DNA of 18,781 nucleotides from positions 1 to 18,781 of the forward strand of contig CANQIG010000010.1 in assembly GCA_947623765.1 (NCBI GenBank), given 5' to 3'. The notes under the pieces are model-generated. The model was not told where the DNA came from, searched no databases, and worked only from the letters and a program-made list of their open reading frames with translations. Shown here piece by piece: positions 7,808 to 14,601 of this stretch. Each line of letters starts with the position of its first letter. Position 1 is the first letter of the stretch. This DNA comes from an uncultured Clostridia bacterium (lineage in GTDB: Bacteria > Bacillota > Clostridia > Oscillospirales > Acutalibacteraceae). Both the position numbers and the translations under genes were made by a program.

Positions 7808-8231
7808 GCGGATCGCTTCCTTTCTCTATTGTATCATACGGACTGTGATTTCCGAAAGAGGGCGGCGCGAAAAAAGTATCCGGCTTTTTCTCGCCGGTCA
7901 ACGTGCGCCGGGCGATCTGCCCGCTGTCCGTGTCCAGCACGAGATCGCAGCGGGAGAGGATCTCCGGAGAGAGCGCGTCCCGCTCCGCGACGATGCACAC
8001 GGCCTTTCCGGCGGCGGTCATCTGCCGGAGTGCTGCGTCGGGGGCTCCGCCGCGCAGCATTTCGAGATCGAAGTTCCGCAGCAGGAGCGCGGCAAGATCG
8101 TTTCTGCGCGCGCTGCGCGACCCGGTCACCGCGACGAGCGCGGGCGTTCCGCGCGCCATCAGGCGGGCGACTTCGATCACCGCGCGCCGCGCGTCGCCGT
8201 CCAGTGCGCACACGCGCTTTGCGGGCCTCAC
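7788..8231 (-). CDS. Unknown 147-aa protein coupled to transporters
   Basis: I do not recognise this protein. It starts at a GTG (8231) that shares GTGA with the stop of the MFS gene, with AAAGG about 9 nt upstream. It ends 20 bp inside the MATE gene, so it fits snugly between two transporters. The predicted layout is alternating strands and helices: ALVAVTGS (about residues 31-38), FDLEML, KAVCIVAERD and CDLVLDTDS. That would suit a small Rossmann-like alpha/beta domain, but no full P-loop or GxGxxG is present. The final 30 residues look disordered. It is soluble, without a signal peptide. A nucleotide-binding or regulatory partner of the transporters is only a guess. Confidence 0.65.
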   Translation of the reverse strand: MRPAKRVCALDGDARRAVIEVARLMARGTPALVAVTGSRSARRNDLAALLLRNFDLEMLRGGAPDAALRQMTAAGKAVCIVAERDALSPEILSRCDLVLDTDSGQIARRTLTGEKKPDTFFAPPSFGNHSPYDTIEKGSDPHGTGNE

Positions 8232-9418
8232 GGTTTGCCTTTCTGCGGTGCGGCGGTCCCGGCAAAATACGCTTTGCCGTCATCCGGCACGCGGATGCAC
8301 AGAGCGAGCGCGAAAACGGCGGCAGAGATCCCCAGAAGGACAGGGAACAGCAGGACCATTCCCGCTTTGTCGGCGACCGTCCCCGCCATGTTCGTCAGAA
8401 GAACGCCGCCCACGGATTTCACCGTCGCGATGACGCTCATCGCGGTCGTGGTGTACCGCCCCGCGGTGAGGATCATCACGACCTTCAGCGTGACCATGAT
8501 CGCGAGCATGGTCGTCACGGATTTTGTCAGGATCAGCACCGCGCAGAGGAGCGGGACGCTGTCAAAGAAGCTGTACGCCACCATCTGCACGAGGAGCAGC
8601 CCCGTATTCAGCGCGAGCAGGGACCGCCCGCTGAGCCGATCCATGAAGCGGTTCGAGAGGAAGATGACGGGGATCTCCATCAAGGTCCCGAGGAACAGCA
8701 CCGTCCCGGCGAGCGACGTGCCGCCGAGCCTTTCCTGCAGCAGGACCGGCACATAGGTGCCGCTCGCCGACGTCACGCCGGAAAAGAGAAAGGAGAACGC
8801 CGCAAAGAGCAGCAGCGGCTTTGTGAGGACGGGCTTTCCGTTTGCTGAGGATTTTTCTTTTACGGTCGGCGCATCGTTCTGCAGTCCCGCCCAGCGGAAG
8901 GACCCGCCCGTGAGCAGCGCGGCCGCCGCAAAGAGCGCGAAGCACCAGACCGGGGACGCGTGCTCGAGGATGAGCCCGGACGCCTGTGTCCCGCACGCAT
9001 ACCCCACCGCGCCCCAGAGCCGCAGCACGCCGTACCGATAGGGACTTGCGGCGGCGATCTGCTCGCACATGGGGTTGACGCTGTTGAGAAACAGCATCGA
9101 GAGCCCGTGGAGGAGGAACAGGAGCGCTGTGTTCCGCGTGAACGCGAACAGCAGCCCGGTCAGCGCCGAAAGCGCGAGCAGCACGATGCTGAGCGTCCGG
9201 CGCAGACCGGTGCGGTCGTAGAGCATCCCCGCGACAGGCCCGAGGATCATCGTGAACAGGCCGGAAGCGGAGACGATGAGGGAGACCTTCGAAGCGCTTT
9301 TGTCCAGTCCCAAGAGGTAAACGGAGAGCATGGACCCGAAGGCCGCCATCGAGAAAAAGTAGAAGAAGTAGATCATGGACGTGCAGAGGTACCCGCCCAA
9401 AGATTTTTCGGTTTTCAT
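8228..9418 (-). CDS. Major facilitator superfamily transporter
   Basis: A 396-aa protein with about 12 hydrophobic helices. Motif A is between helices 2 and 3 (GMLYDRTGLRRT, about residues 64-75), which marks an MFS carrier. It looks like the branch that includes oligosaccharide/nucleoside:H+ symporters and drug efflux pumps (MFS_1-like); direction and substrate cannot be told. I chose the ATG at 9418, with AGGTG about 10 nt upstream. The in-frame ATG at 9445 would overlap the acetyltransferase gene and has GGAGG touching the start codon. The stop overlaps the GTG of the next gene. It lies 4 nt after the acetyltransferase gene. Confidence 0.88.
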   Translation of the reverse strand: MKTEKSLGGYLCTSMIYFFYFFSMAAFGSMLSVYLLGLDKSASKVSLIVSASGLFTMILGPVAGMLYDRTGLRRTLSIVLLALSALTGLLFAFTRNTALLFLLHGLSMLFLNSVNPMCEQIAAASPYRYGVLRLWGAVGYACGTQASGLILEHASPVWCFALFAAAALLTGGSFRWAGLQNDAPTVKEKSSANGKPVLTKPLLLFAAFSFLFSGVTSASGTYVPVLLQERLGGTSLAGTVLFLGTLMEIPVIFLSNRFMDRLSGRSLLALNTGLLLVQMVAYSFFDSVPLLCAVLILTKSVTTMLAIMVTLKVVMILTAGRYTTTAMSVIATVKSVGGVLLTNMAGTVADKAGMVLLFPVLLGISAAVFALALCIRVPDDGKAYFAGTAAPQKGKP

Positions 9419-9422
9419 AGAG

Positions 9423-10016
9423 TCACCGCACCTGCCTTTCGCCATCCTCCACGTTGTTCGGGAGGTCGCGGAGCTTCCGCGCGGGGACGCCCGCCACGAT
9501 GCAGTTGTCCGGCACGTCCTTCGTCACGACCGCGCCCGCCGCGACGACCACGTTGTTCCCGATGTTGACGCCCGGGAGGACGACGACGTTCCCGCCGAGC
9601 CAAACGTCGTTCCCGATCGTTACGGGCTTCGCGATGCCGAGGTGTTTTCTTCTGCCGAGCGGGTCCAGCGGGTGGTTCACGGTCGAGATCAGCGTGTTCG
9701 GCCCGATCATCACGTCGTTCCCGACCGTGACGGGCGCGATGTCCAGAATCGTCACGTTGTAGTTCGTGAGGAAGCGGTCGCCCACCGAGATGTGCAGGCC
9801 GTAATCGCAGTTGAAGTTCGGGCCGACGCTCGGGTCTTCCCCCGCCTTTGCGAAGAGCTCCCGGATCACCGGCTCGCGCGCGGCTTCGTCGTCCATCGGC
9901 ATGGCGTTGAGCTTCGCGCAGAGGCGGATCGCGCGCAGCTTCCGCGCGTTGACGCCTTTGTCCCAAAAGTCGTATTCCAGCCCTGCGCCCAGCTTTTCCA
10001 GTTCGGTCATTTCCAT
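9423..10016 (-). CDS. Maltose/galactoside-type O-acetyltransferase
   Basis: A 197-aa left-handed beta-helix acetyltransferase. The N-terminal helical cap (DKGVNARKLRAI, RLCAKLNAMP) is the maltose acetyltransferase domain. Hexapeptide repeats follow, such as VTVGNDVMIG and VTIGNDVWLGGNVVVLPGV, ending in VPARKLRD. His115 in TVNHPLDP is the expected catalytic base. These enzymes move acetyl from acetyl-CoA to a sugar hydroxyl, typically of maltose, glucose or galactosides. I start it at 10016, where AAAGGAG sits 7 nt upstream; an ATG at 10037 abuts the MATE stop and lacks such a site. In this operon it may tag sugars or drugs for export. Confidence 0.9.
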   Translation of the reverse strand: MEMTELEKLGAGLEYDFWDKGVNARKLRAIRLCAKLNAMPMDDEAAREPVIRELFAKAGEDPSVGPNFNCDYGLHISVGDRFLTNYNVTILDIAPVTVGNDVMIGPNTLISTVNHPLDPLGRRKHLGIAKPVTIGNDVWLGGNVVVLPGVNIGNNVVVAAGAVVTKDVPDNCIVAGVPARKLRDLPNNVEDGERQVR

Positions 10017-10037
10017 GATGAGGCTCCTTTTCTGCAT

Positions 10038-11396
10038 TTATTGCTTTATGTCGGTTTGCCGCTGTGTTTCGTCCATCCGGCGGACCGTGCGGACCCACAC
10101 GACGGCGACGGGCGTGAGCGCGCCGATCCAGCTGAGCGGCGTCTCGATGCACGCCCCGAAGAACCCCAGCGCCGGCACGAGCCAGAACGCGGACACCGCG
10201 CGCATCAAAAGTTCCATGAGGCTGCCCAGCACGACGACGCGTGTGTTTCCCATGCCCTGCAGGCCGTAGCGCCAGTCAAACAGCAGCGCGAGGATCGCAT
10301 AGAGCGCGCCGTGGACGATGAGAAATTCATGGGAGAGGGAGAGGATCTCCGTCTGCGCCCAGCCGACGAAAATGGCAGCGAACGCCCGGCCAAAGAGCAG
10401 CATGACGATCCCAAGCGCGACGGACATCCCCATCGTGATCCAAACGCACTGGCGCATGCCCTGTTTGATCCGCGCGAAGCGGCCCGCGCCGTAATTCTGC
10501 GCGACGAATGTCGTCATGGCGAAACCCAGAGAGCGCAGGGGCTCCACGGCGATGCCGTCGATCTGCTGGCTCGCCGCGTACGCCGCGATGGCTGCCGTGC
10601 CCATCGAGTTCGTCGCGTACTGGACGAGCAGCACGCCGAGGGAGATCACCGAAGACTGAAACGCCATCGGGAAGCCCATCGAAAGGCTCTGCCGCAGGAG
10701 CTTGCCGTCAAAGGCGAACTTCTCCTTTTCCCCGGCGAGCACGCCGCCCGCGCGCGAGACGCGTCGGACGCAGAGCGCGACCGAGACCCACTGCGAAAGC
10801 ACCGTCGCGAGCGCCGCTCCCGCCACGCCAAGCGGCGTGAAGCGGATGAGGATCACGTCGAGCGCGATGTTCACGAGCGAAGCGACGGTGAGATACGTCA
10901 CCGGGGAGCGGCTGTCCCCAAGGGAGCGCAGGGTGTTCGCAAAGTAGTTGAACAGCATCGAGCCGAGGATGCCCAGCAGGAGAATGACAAGATACCGCTT
11001 CGCGTAGCCGATCAGGTCCTCCGGGACGCGCATGCAAACGAGCAGACGGTTCACGAGGAGCAGGCTGACGCAGGTGAGAAGCAGGGAGAACACCACGCAG
11101 ACGCGCAGGTTCTGCCGGTAGAGTTTCCGGACCTTCCCCGCGTCTCCCGCGCCATAGGCCTGCGCCAGCGGGATGGCGAAGCCCGCCGTCATGCCGGAGG
11201 CAAACCCGATCAAAATGTGGCTCAGGCTCGAGGTGCTGCTCACGCCCGCGAAGGGCTCGACGCCCAAAAACCGGCTGATGAGGAACGCATCCGCCATACT
11301 GTAAAACTGCTGAAATAAGTTGCCAAAGAGCAGCGGCACCGCAAAAGCGACGATCAGCCGCCACGGCTTTCCCACGGTCATGTTGGTCTCGCGCAT
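10038..11396 (-). CDS. MATE family efflux transporter (DinF/NorM-like)
   Basis: A 452-aa, roughly 12-helix exporter. The early pattern GNLFQQFYSMADAFLISRFLG followed by AFAGVSST-like residues (PFAGVSSTSSL) is typical of the large Firmicutes group of MATE proteins, and QAYGAGD occurs near residue 80. It is distinct from the MATE at 6449, which has the LYNLVDRIYIG form. It should export cationic compounds with ion antiport. The ATG at 11396 has AAGGA about 11 nt upstream; the internal ATG at 11381 has no site. It is first in the operon that runs down to the SDR gene. Confidence 0.93.
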   Translation of the reverse strand: MRETNMTVGKPWRLIVAFAVPLLFGNLFQQFYSMADAFLISRFLGVEPFAGVSSTSSLSHILIGFASGMTAGFAIPLAQAYGAGDAGKVRKLYRQNLRVCVVFSLLLTCVSLLLVNRLLVCMRVPEDLIGYAKRYLVILLLGILGSMLFNYFANTLRSLGDSRSPVTYLTVASLVNIALDVILIRFTPLGVAGAALATVLSQWVSVALCVRRVSRAGGVLAGEKEKFAFDGKLLRQSLSMGFPMAFQSSVISLGVLLVQYATNSMGTAAIAAYAASQQIDGIAVEPLRSLGFAMTTFVAQNYGAGRFARIKQGMRQCVWITMGMSVALGIVMLLFGRAFAAIFVGWAQTEILSLSHEFLIVHGALYAILALLFDWRYGLQGMGNTRVVVLGSLMELLMRAVSAFWLVPALGFFGACIETPLSWIGALTPVAVVWVRTVRRMDETQRQTDIKQ

Positions 11397-11412
11397 TTGA
11401 TCCCGTCCTTCC

Positions 11413-11449
11413 GTTTTCTGCCCTTAATTTTACTCGACTTTGGGAAAAC
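11413..11449 (-). promoter_or_regulatory. Candidate promoter/operator of the MATE operon
   Basis: On the minus strand a -10-like TAAAAT (11432-11427) lies about 31 bp before the MATE ATG, without a convincing -35 box. It is centred in an inverted repeat, GTTTTC (11413-11418) with GAAAAC (11444-11449), each arm flanked outside by a CC/GG pair. Such a layout suits a repressor that covers the -10 region, as TetR- or MarR-type regulators of efflux genes often do. This is a weak, by-eye call. Confidence 0.3.
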
Positions 11450-11481
11450 AGGATTGCACTTTCATTTGTTTTTTTGCAGAA

Positions 11482-11770
11482 TGATAAGGTCGGATGTCAA
11501 ACAATCAAAGCCAATGGTAAGCGAGCGGCTTGCTCAGACACCAGAGATGCCAGTGCTTGCTGACCCCCTGAACGATAGCATCGCTCGCCCTGCAACCCCT
11601 CAAACGGGTCAGTCCATCCATCGTAAGCCGTCTCAAAACGGAAAGATAGCTTTTTGTTTCATTCTCTCTCAGCATACTGCTGCGTATTTCCTTCAGCTTT
11701 AGCCGTATCAAAATAGATGGTTTGCCAAGGCTGTTTGTCTTCTCCTAGTAAAACCGGGGTTCTTTCATGC
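11482..11770. other. Low-GC intergenic stretch, possible gene remnant
   Basis: About 290 bp without a convincing gene and clearly poorer in GC than its neighbours. On the minus strand one frame reads TPVLLGEDKQPWQTIYFDTA and continues to a stop at 11659. After that stop the same frame is open again for about 50 codons (KKLSFRFETAYDGWTDPFEG...). Another frame from 11711 gives 68 residues. None has a good ribosome binding site or a known motif. On the plus strand CTGACCC and GGGTCAG, and GAGC/GCTC pairs around 11520-11605, could form stems. The best reading is a decayed gene end or mobile-element remnant; a structured RNA is the alternative. Confidence 0.3.
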
Positions 11771-11781
11771 TGAAAGCGACA

Positions 11782-11820
11782 AGAAAGCGGCTCGGTCCAA
11801 AACGGACCGGGCCGCTTTCT
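11782..11820 (-). terminator. Strong terminator of the S1-domain gene
   Basis: A 17-bp stem with one G-T wobble pairs 11782-11798 with 11804-11820 around a 5-nt loop. It starts at the stop codon of the S1-domain gene (TGA, 11822-11820). On the minus strand the stem ends in CTTTCTTG. It is a good intrinsic terminator, and the stem nearly overlaps translation termination. Confidence 0.8.
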
Positions 11821-12740
11821 CACAGGAAGCTGGTCGCGATACGGCGCTCGCAGTCGGGCGGGGAGTAGATGAATTCGTCCATGTGGCTGCCGTTGAAGAA
11901 ATACTGCGGCGGCTCGGGGGAGACGTCCCCGTCGAAGCTCTCCACGATCGCGAGCTTGACCTTCATGCGCGCGGGGATGATGCTTTTGATGTACACGCTC
12001 GCCTGCTGGCCCGGCTGGACGTTTTCCCTGACCTCTGCGAGCCCCGCAAGATTCGGGGCGAGCTCCACGAAGATCCCGTAGGGCTCCACGCTGCGGACGA
12101 TCCCCGCGACCGTCTCGCCGACGTGGAACCGTGCCGCGTTTTCGAGCCATGTGCCGAGCAGTTCCCGATGGGAGAGCGTGATGCGCCCGTCCGCCTTTTG
12201 CCGGACGACCGCGCGGATGTCCATGCCGACGCGGAAGCGCTCCTTCGGATGGCTGATCCGAGAGACGGAGATGGAATCGATGGGGAGCAGCGCGACGATC
12301 CCGCAGCCGATGTCTGCGAACGCGCCGAAGGGTTCCAGATGAGTGATCTTCGCATCCACGACGTCGCCCTTTTCGAGCGTCTGCGTGTACTCCTCCATGC
12401 AGCGTTCCTGCGCTTTCCGGCGGGAAAGGATCGCCGTCAGTCGCCCATATTCGTCCCGCACGATATCGGTGACGGTAAAGCAGACCGGCTTATTGACCCT
12501 GGAGATGATCGCGATGTCCCGGACCGTGCCCTCGCGGATGCCGATTGCGCCCTCCTCGCGCGGGATCACGCCCCGCATGGAGCGCAGATCAACGAGAAGA
12601 TCGTGGTTCGCGTTGCAGATGACGCTGCGCGCTTCCAGAATGGCGCCGGTCCGCATCGCCTCGCAGATCCCGCTGACGTTCTGCAGCGCGGCACGGTTCT
12701 CCGCGCTGTCGATCCGGAAGCCCTCCGGGTAGAATTTCAT
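11820..12740 (-). CDS. S1 RNA-binding domain protein (RpsA-like, three S1 folds)
   Basis: This 306-aa protein has three OB-fold S1 repeats: a divergent one at about residues 31-108, a clear one at 124-192 (GDVVDAKITHLEPFGAFADI, then ITLSHREL) and a third at 206-268 (GETVAGIVRSVEPYGIFVEL). It should bind single-stranded RNA and is often annotated as 30S ribosomal protein S1 in Clostridia, though shorter than the six-domain enterobacterial S1. A C-terminal tail of about 35 acidic and aromatic residues follows. It begins MKFYPEGF with AAAGGAGG 7 nt upstream. It stands alone, divergent from the cyclophilin operon, with its own terminator. Roles in translation of weak leaders or in mRNA stability are inferred from the family. 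Confidence 0.88.
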   Translation of the reverse strand: MKFYPEGFRIDSAENRAALQNVSGICEAMRTGAILEARSVICNANHDLLVDLRSMRGVIPREEGAIGIREGTVRDIAIISRVNKPVCFTVTDIVRDEYGRLTAILSRRKAQERCMEEYTQTLEKGDVVDAKITHLEPFGAFADIGCGIVALLPIDSISVSRISHPKERFRVGMDIRAVVRQKADGRITLSHRELLGTWLENAARFHVGETVAGIVRSVEPYGIFVELAPNLAGLAEVRENVQPGQQASVYIKSIIPARMKVKLAIVESFDGDVSPEPPQYFFNGSHMDEFIYSPPDCERRIATSFL

Positions 12741-12865
12741 TTCGGTCCCTCCTTTTGAACTCCTTGGAAATTCTATGCCGGAAGAAAAGAATCCATGCTT
12801 CGGGCCGAAGGATCGCCAAAAAGCCGCCGTTTCCTGAAATTTTCGTGAATATCGGCGCGGAGGGC

Positions 12866-12894
12866 TTGATTGCAGACGCGTTTTGGTATAAAAT
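12866..12894 (+). promoter_or_regulatory. Promoter of the cyclophilin/thioredoxin operon
   Basis: TTGATT (12866-12871), a 17-bp spacer and TAAAAT (12889-12894; within TATAAAAT) match the sigma-A consensus well. A start near 12901 gives a leader of about 24 nt that holds GGAG before the ATG at 12925. Confidence 0.7.
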
Positions 12895-12924
12895 AGAAGT
12901 AAGAAAAAAGATGGAGTTTTTGGT

Positions 12925-13776
12925 ATGAAGGGAAAATACTACATGAAAAAGGGATTGCTGCTCCTGCCGGCGGTCCTGATGCTCGTTTCCGTTTCCGCCT
13001 GTGGGTCGGAGTCCACGGCTGCGGAAAAGGTGATCGGCACGACGGAGACGGTCTCCGCGGACGATTTGAAGCCGCTCTCTTCGGCGGACCGGGAAAAGAT
13101 CGGCTATCAGCTGGAGCTGCCGGAAAAGGGAGAGGAGATCTGCGTTTTGGAGACGAACTTCGGCACGATCTGCATCCGGTTCTTCCCCGACGCCGCGCCG
13201 AAAGCGGTCTACAATTTCAAGTCGCTCGTCCTCTCCGGATATTACGACGGCATCCTGTTCCACCGCGTCTGCGACGACTTTATGATCCAGGGCGGCGACC
13301 CGACCGCGACGGGACGCGGCGGAGAGAGCGTCTGGGGGACGAATTTTGCGGATGAGTTTCACAAGAATCTCCTCAATATTACCGGCGCCGTCTCCTGCGC
13401 GAACAGTGGGCCGGACACAAACGGCAGCCAGTTTTTCATCAACGCGGTGCAGCCTGGCAGCATCGATTGGGAGTATTACGAGCAGGTCTACACAGAATAT
13501 TACAAGCCCGACCCGGAGACCTTCGCCTATTATTACGGTTCGACGCTGGATACCTCGAAGGTGACGAAGGAGTACAAGGCGCTGTACGACGAATACGGCG
13601 GCAATATGCATCTCGACGGCGCGTATTCGACATCGGGCAGAGGGCACACGGTATTTGGGCAGGTCTTTGAGGGCCTTGACGTCGTGCAGGCGATCGAAAA
13701 GGTGGAAACGGACGAAAACGATAAGCCGCTGAAGGATGTACAGATCCTTTCGGCGAAGATCGTACCGTATGAATAA
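12925..13776 (+). CDS. Cyclophilin-type peptidyl-prolyl isomerase lipoprotein
   Basis: A 283-aa secreted foldase. The signal peptide ends in the lipobox VSAC (lipidated Cys26). A linker of about 45 residues precedes a cyclophilin domain from about residue 71: TNFGTICIRFFPDAAPKAV, FHRV with Arg114, Phe119, Gln122 in the GGDP segment, then TNGSQFFI at 165-172. An insertion of about 64 residues (176-239), rich in Tyr, Glu and Asp, separates this from HTVFGQVFEG (241-250). The enzyme flips Xaa-Pro bonds and should help fold exported proteins at the membrane surface. GGAG lies 8 nt before the ATG at 12925; a second ATG at 12943 would also leave a usable signal peptide. It is first in an operon with thioredoxin 18 bp downstream. 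Confidence 0.92.
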   Translation: MKGKYYMKKGLLLLPAVLMLVSVSACGSESTAAEKVIGTTETVSADDLKPLSSADREKIGYQLELPEKGEEICVLETNFGTICIRFFPDAAPKAVYNFKSLVLSGYYDGILFHRVCDDFMIQGGDPTATGRGGESVWGTNFADEFHKNLLNITGAVSCANSGPDTNGSQFFINAVQPGSIDWEYYEQVYTEYYKPDPETFAYYYGSTLDTSKVTKEYKALYDEYGGNMHLDGAYSTSGRGHTVFGQVFEGLDVVQAIEKVETDENDKPLKDVQILSAKIVPYE

Positions 13777-13794
13777 TTAAAGGAGGTTTTACGA

Positions 13795-14112
13795 ATGGCG
13801 GTCATGCAGGTCAACACAGAGGAATTCAGAAAGACGGTCACGGAGAACAAGCTGGTTCTCGTGGACTTCTTTGCGACATGGTGCGGCCCGTGCCGGATGG
13901 TCGCGCCGCTTCTGGACGAGGTTTCCGAGGAATATCAGGGGAAAGCCGCGGTCGTGAAGGTGGACGTGGACGAGGAGCAGGAGCTCGCCGAGGAGTTCGG
14001 GATCAGCAGTATCCCGACGGTGATCCTCTTCAAGGACGGCGTCCCCGCTGCGACGCACGTCGGCGCGCACCCGAAGGACTTTTACACCGATCTCATCGAG
14101 ATGCACCTGTGA
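13795..14112 (+). CDS. trxA: Thioredoxin
   Basis: A 105-aa cytoplasmic thioredoxin of normal length. The active site WCGPC is at residues 29-33, the buried Asp24 is in VDFFATW, and cis-Pro74 is in SSIPT. It lacks the usual longer C-terminal helix by a few residues. It reduces protein disulphides using electrons from a thioredoxin reductase that is not in this window. AAAGGAGG lies just upstream of the ATG. It follows the prolyl isomerase gene and precedes the thioesterase by 6 bp, so the three are co-transcribed. Confidence 0.95.
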   Translation: MAVMQVNTEEFRKTVTENKLVLVDFFATWCGPCRMVAPLLDEVSEEYQGKAAVVKVDVDEEQELAEEFGISSIPTVILFKDGVPAATHVGAHPKDFYTDLIEMHL

Positions 14113-14118
14113 GGCAGT

Positions 14119-14535
14119 ATGTTCACTTTTTTGCGCAAGGCGAATTACTATGAGACGGACCAGATGGGCATCGTCCACCACTCCAACTATATCCGGTGGT
14201 TTGAAGAGGCCCGCGTCGCCCTCATGGACGACATGGGGCTGCCGCTGCAGAAGCTCGAGGCAGCGGGGATCGTGATCCCTGTCCTGCGGGTGGAGTGCGC
14301 CTATAAAAGTCCGGTGCGGTTTGACGAGACGCTCGAGCTGCGCGTCAAAGTGGCGGAATACAACGGGTTCCATTTCCGAATTCTGTACGAGGGCGTGAAC
14401 CGGACGACCGGGAAGCTCAGCGTGGCGGGGGAGAGCGAACACTGCTTCACCACGAAGGATATGCGGCCGGTCCGGCTCAAGAACCGGTTCCCGGCGTGGC
14501 ACGCGCTGTTCGCGGGTCTGCTGGAAAAAGAGTGA
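14119..14535 (+). CDS. Acyl-CoA thioesterase, YbgC/4HBT hot-dog family
   Basis: A 138-aa hot-dog fold thioesterase. The start YYETDQMGIVHHSNYIRWFE carries the family signature, with the catalytic Asp at residue 14 (ETDQMG) and the HHSNY stretch at 20-24. These proteins hydrolyse acyl-CoA or aromatic-CoA thioesters, usually as tetramers in the cytoplasm. The natural substrate cannot be read from sequence. GAGG stands about 4 nt before the ATG, a somewhat tight spacing. The gene follows thioredoxin after 6 bp and is closed by the hairpin at 14545-14579. Confidence 0.92.
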   Translation: MFTFLRKANYYETDQMGIVHHSNYIRWFEEARVALMDDMGLPLQKLEAAGIVIPVLRVECAYKSPVRFDETLELRVKVAEYNGFHFRILYEGVNRTTGKLSVAGESEHCFTTKDMRPVRLKNRFPAWHALFAGLLEKE

Positions 14536-14544
14536 GAAGAAAGA

Positions 14545-14579
14545 GACCGGCGGGGTTTCCCAAGGAAGACCCGCCGGTC
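14545..14579 (+). terminator. Terminator/attenuator between thioesterase and GNAT genes
   Basis: A 10-bp GC stem, GACCGGCGGG (14545-14554) with CCCGCCGGTC (14570-14579), is followed by GTTCTGTTTTG. The T-run is broken, so some read-through is likely. Only 22 nt separate the stem from the GTG of the next gene, leaving no room there for a separate promoter. Confidence 0.7.
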
Positions 14580-14601
14580 GTTCTGTTTTGGAGGTGAAAC
14601 T

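Noticed and set aside
7828..7838. TATGATACAAT as an internal promoter before the second MATE gene
   Set aside because: No good -35 box, and transcription would begin almost at the ribosome binding site.
6494..8848. 784-residue open frame on the plus strand
   Set aside because: It runs antisense to the MATE, 147-aa and MFS genes; its composition is dominated by Arg, Glu, Asp, His and Gln without motifs, as expected for the mirror of GC-rich codons.
9375..11318. 647-residue open frame on the plus strand
   Set aside because: Antisense shadow of the acetyltransferase and MATE genes, with the same charged low-information composition.
11397..11702. 101-residue plus-strand frame upstream of the MATE operon
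   Set aside because: It starts at the edge of the MATE start codon, has no ribosome site and no recognisable features.
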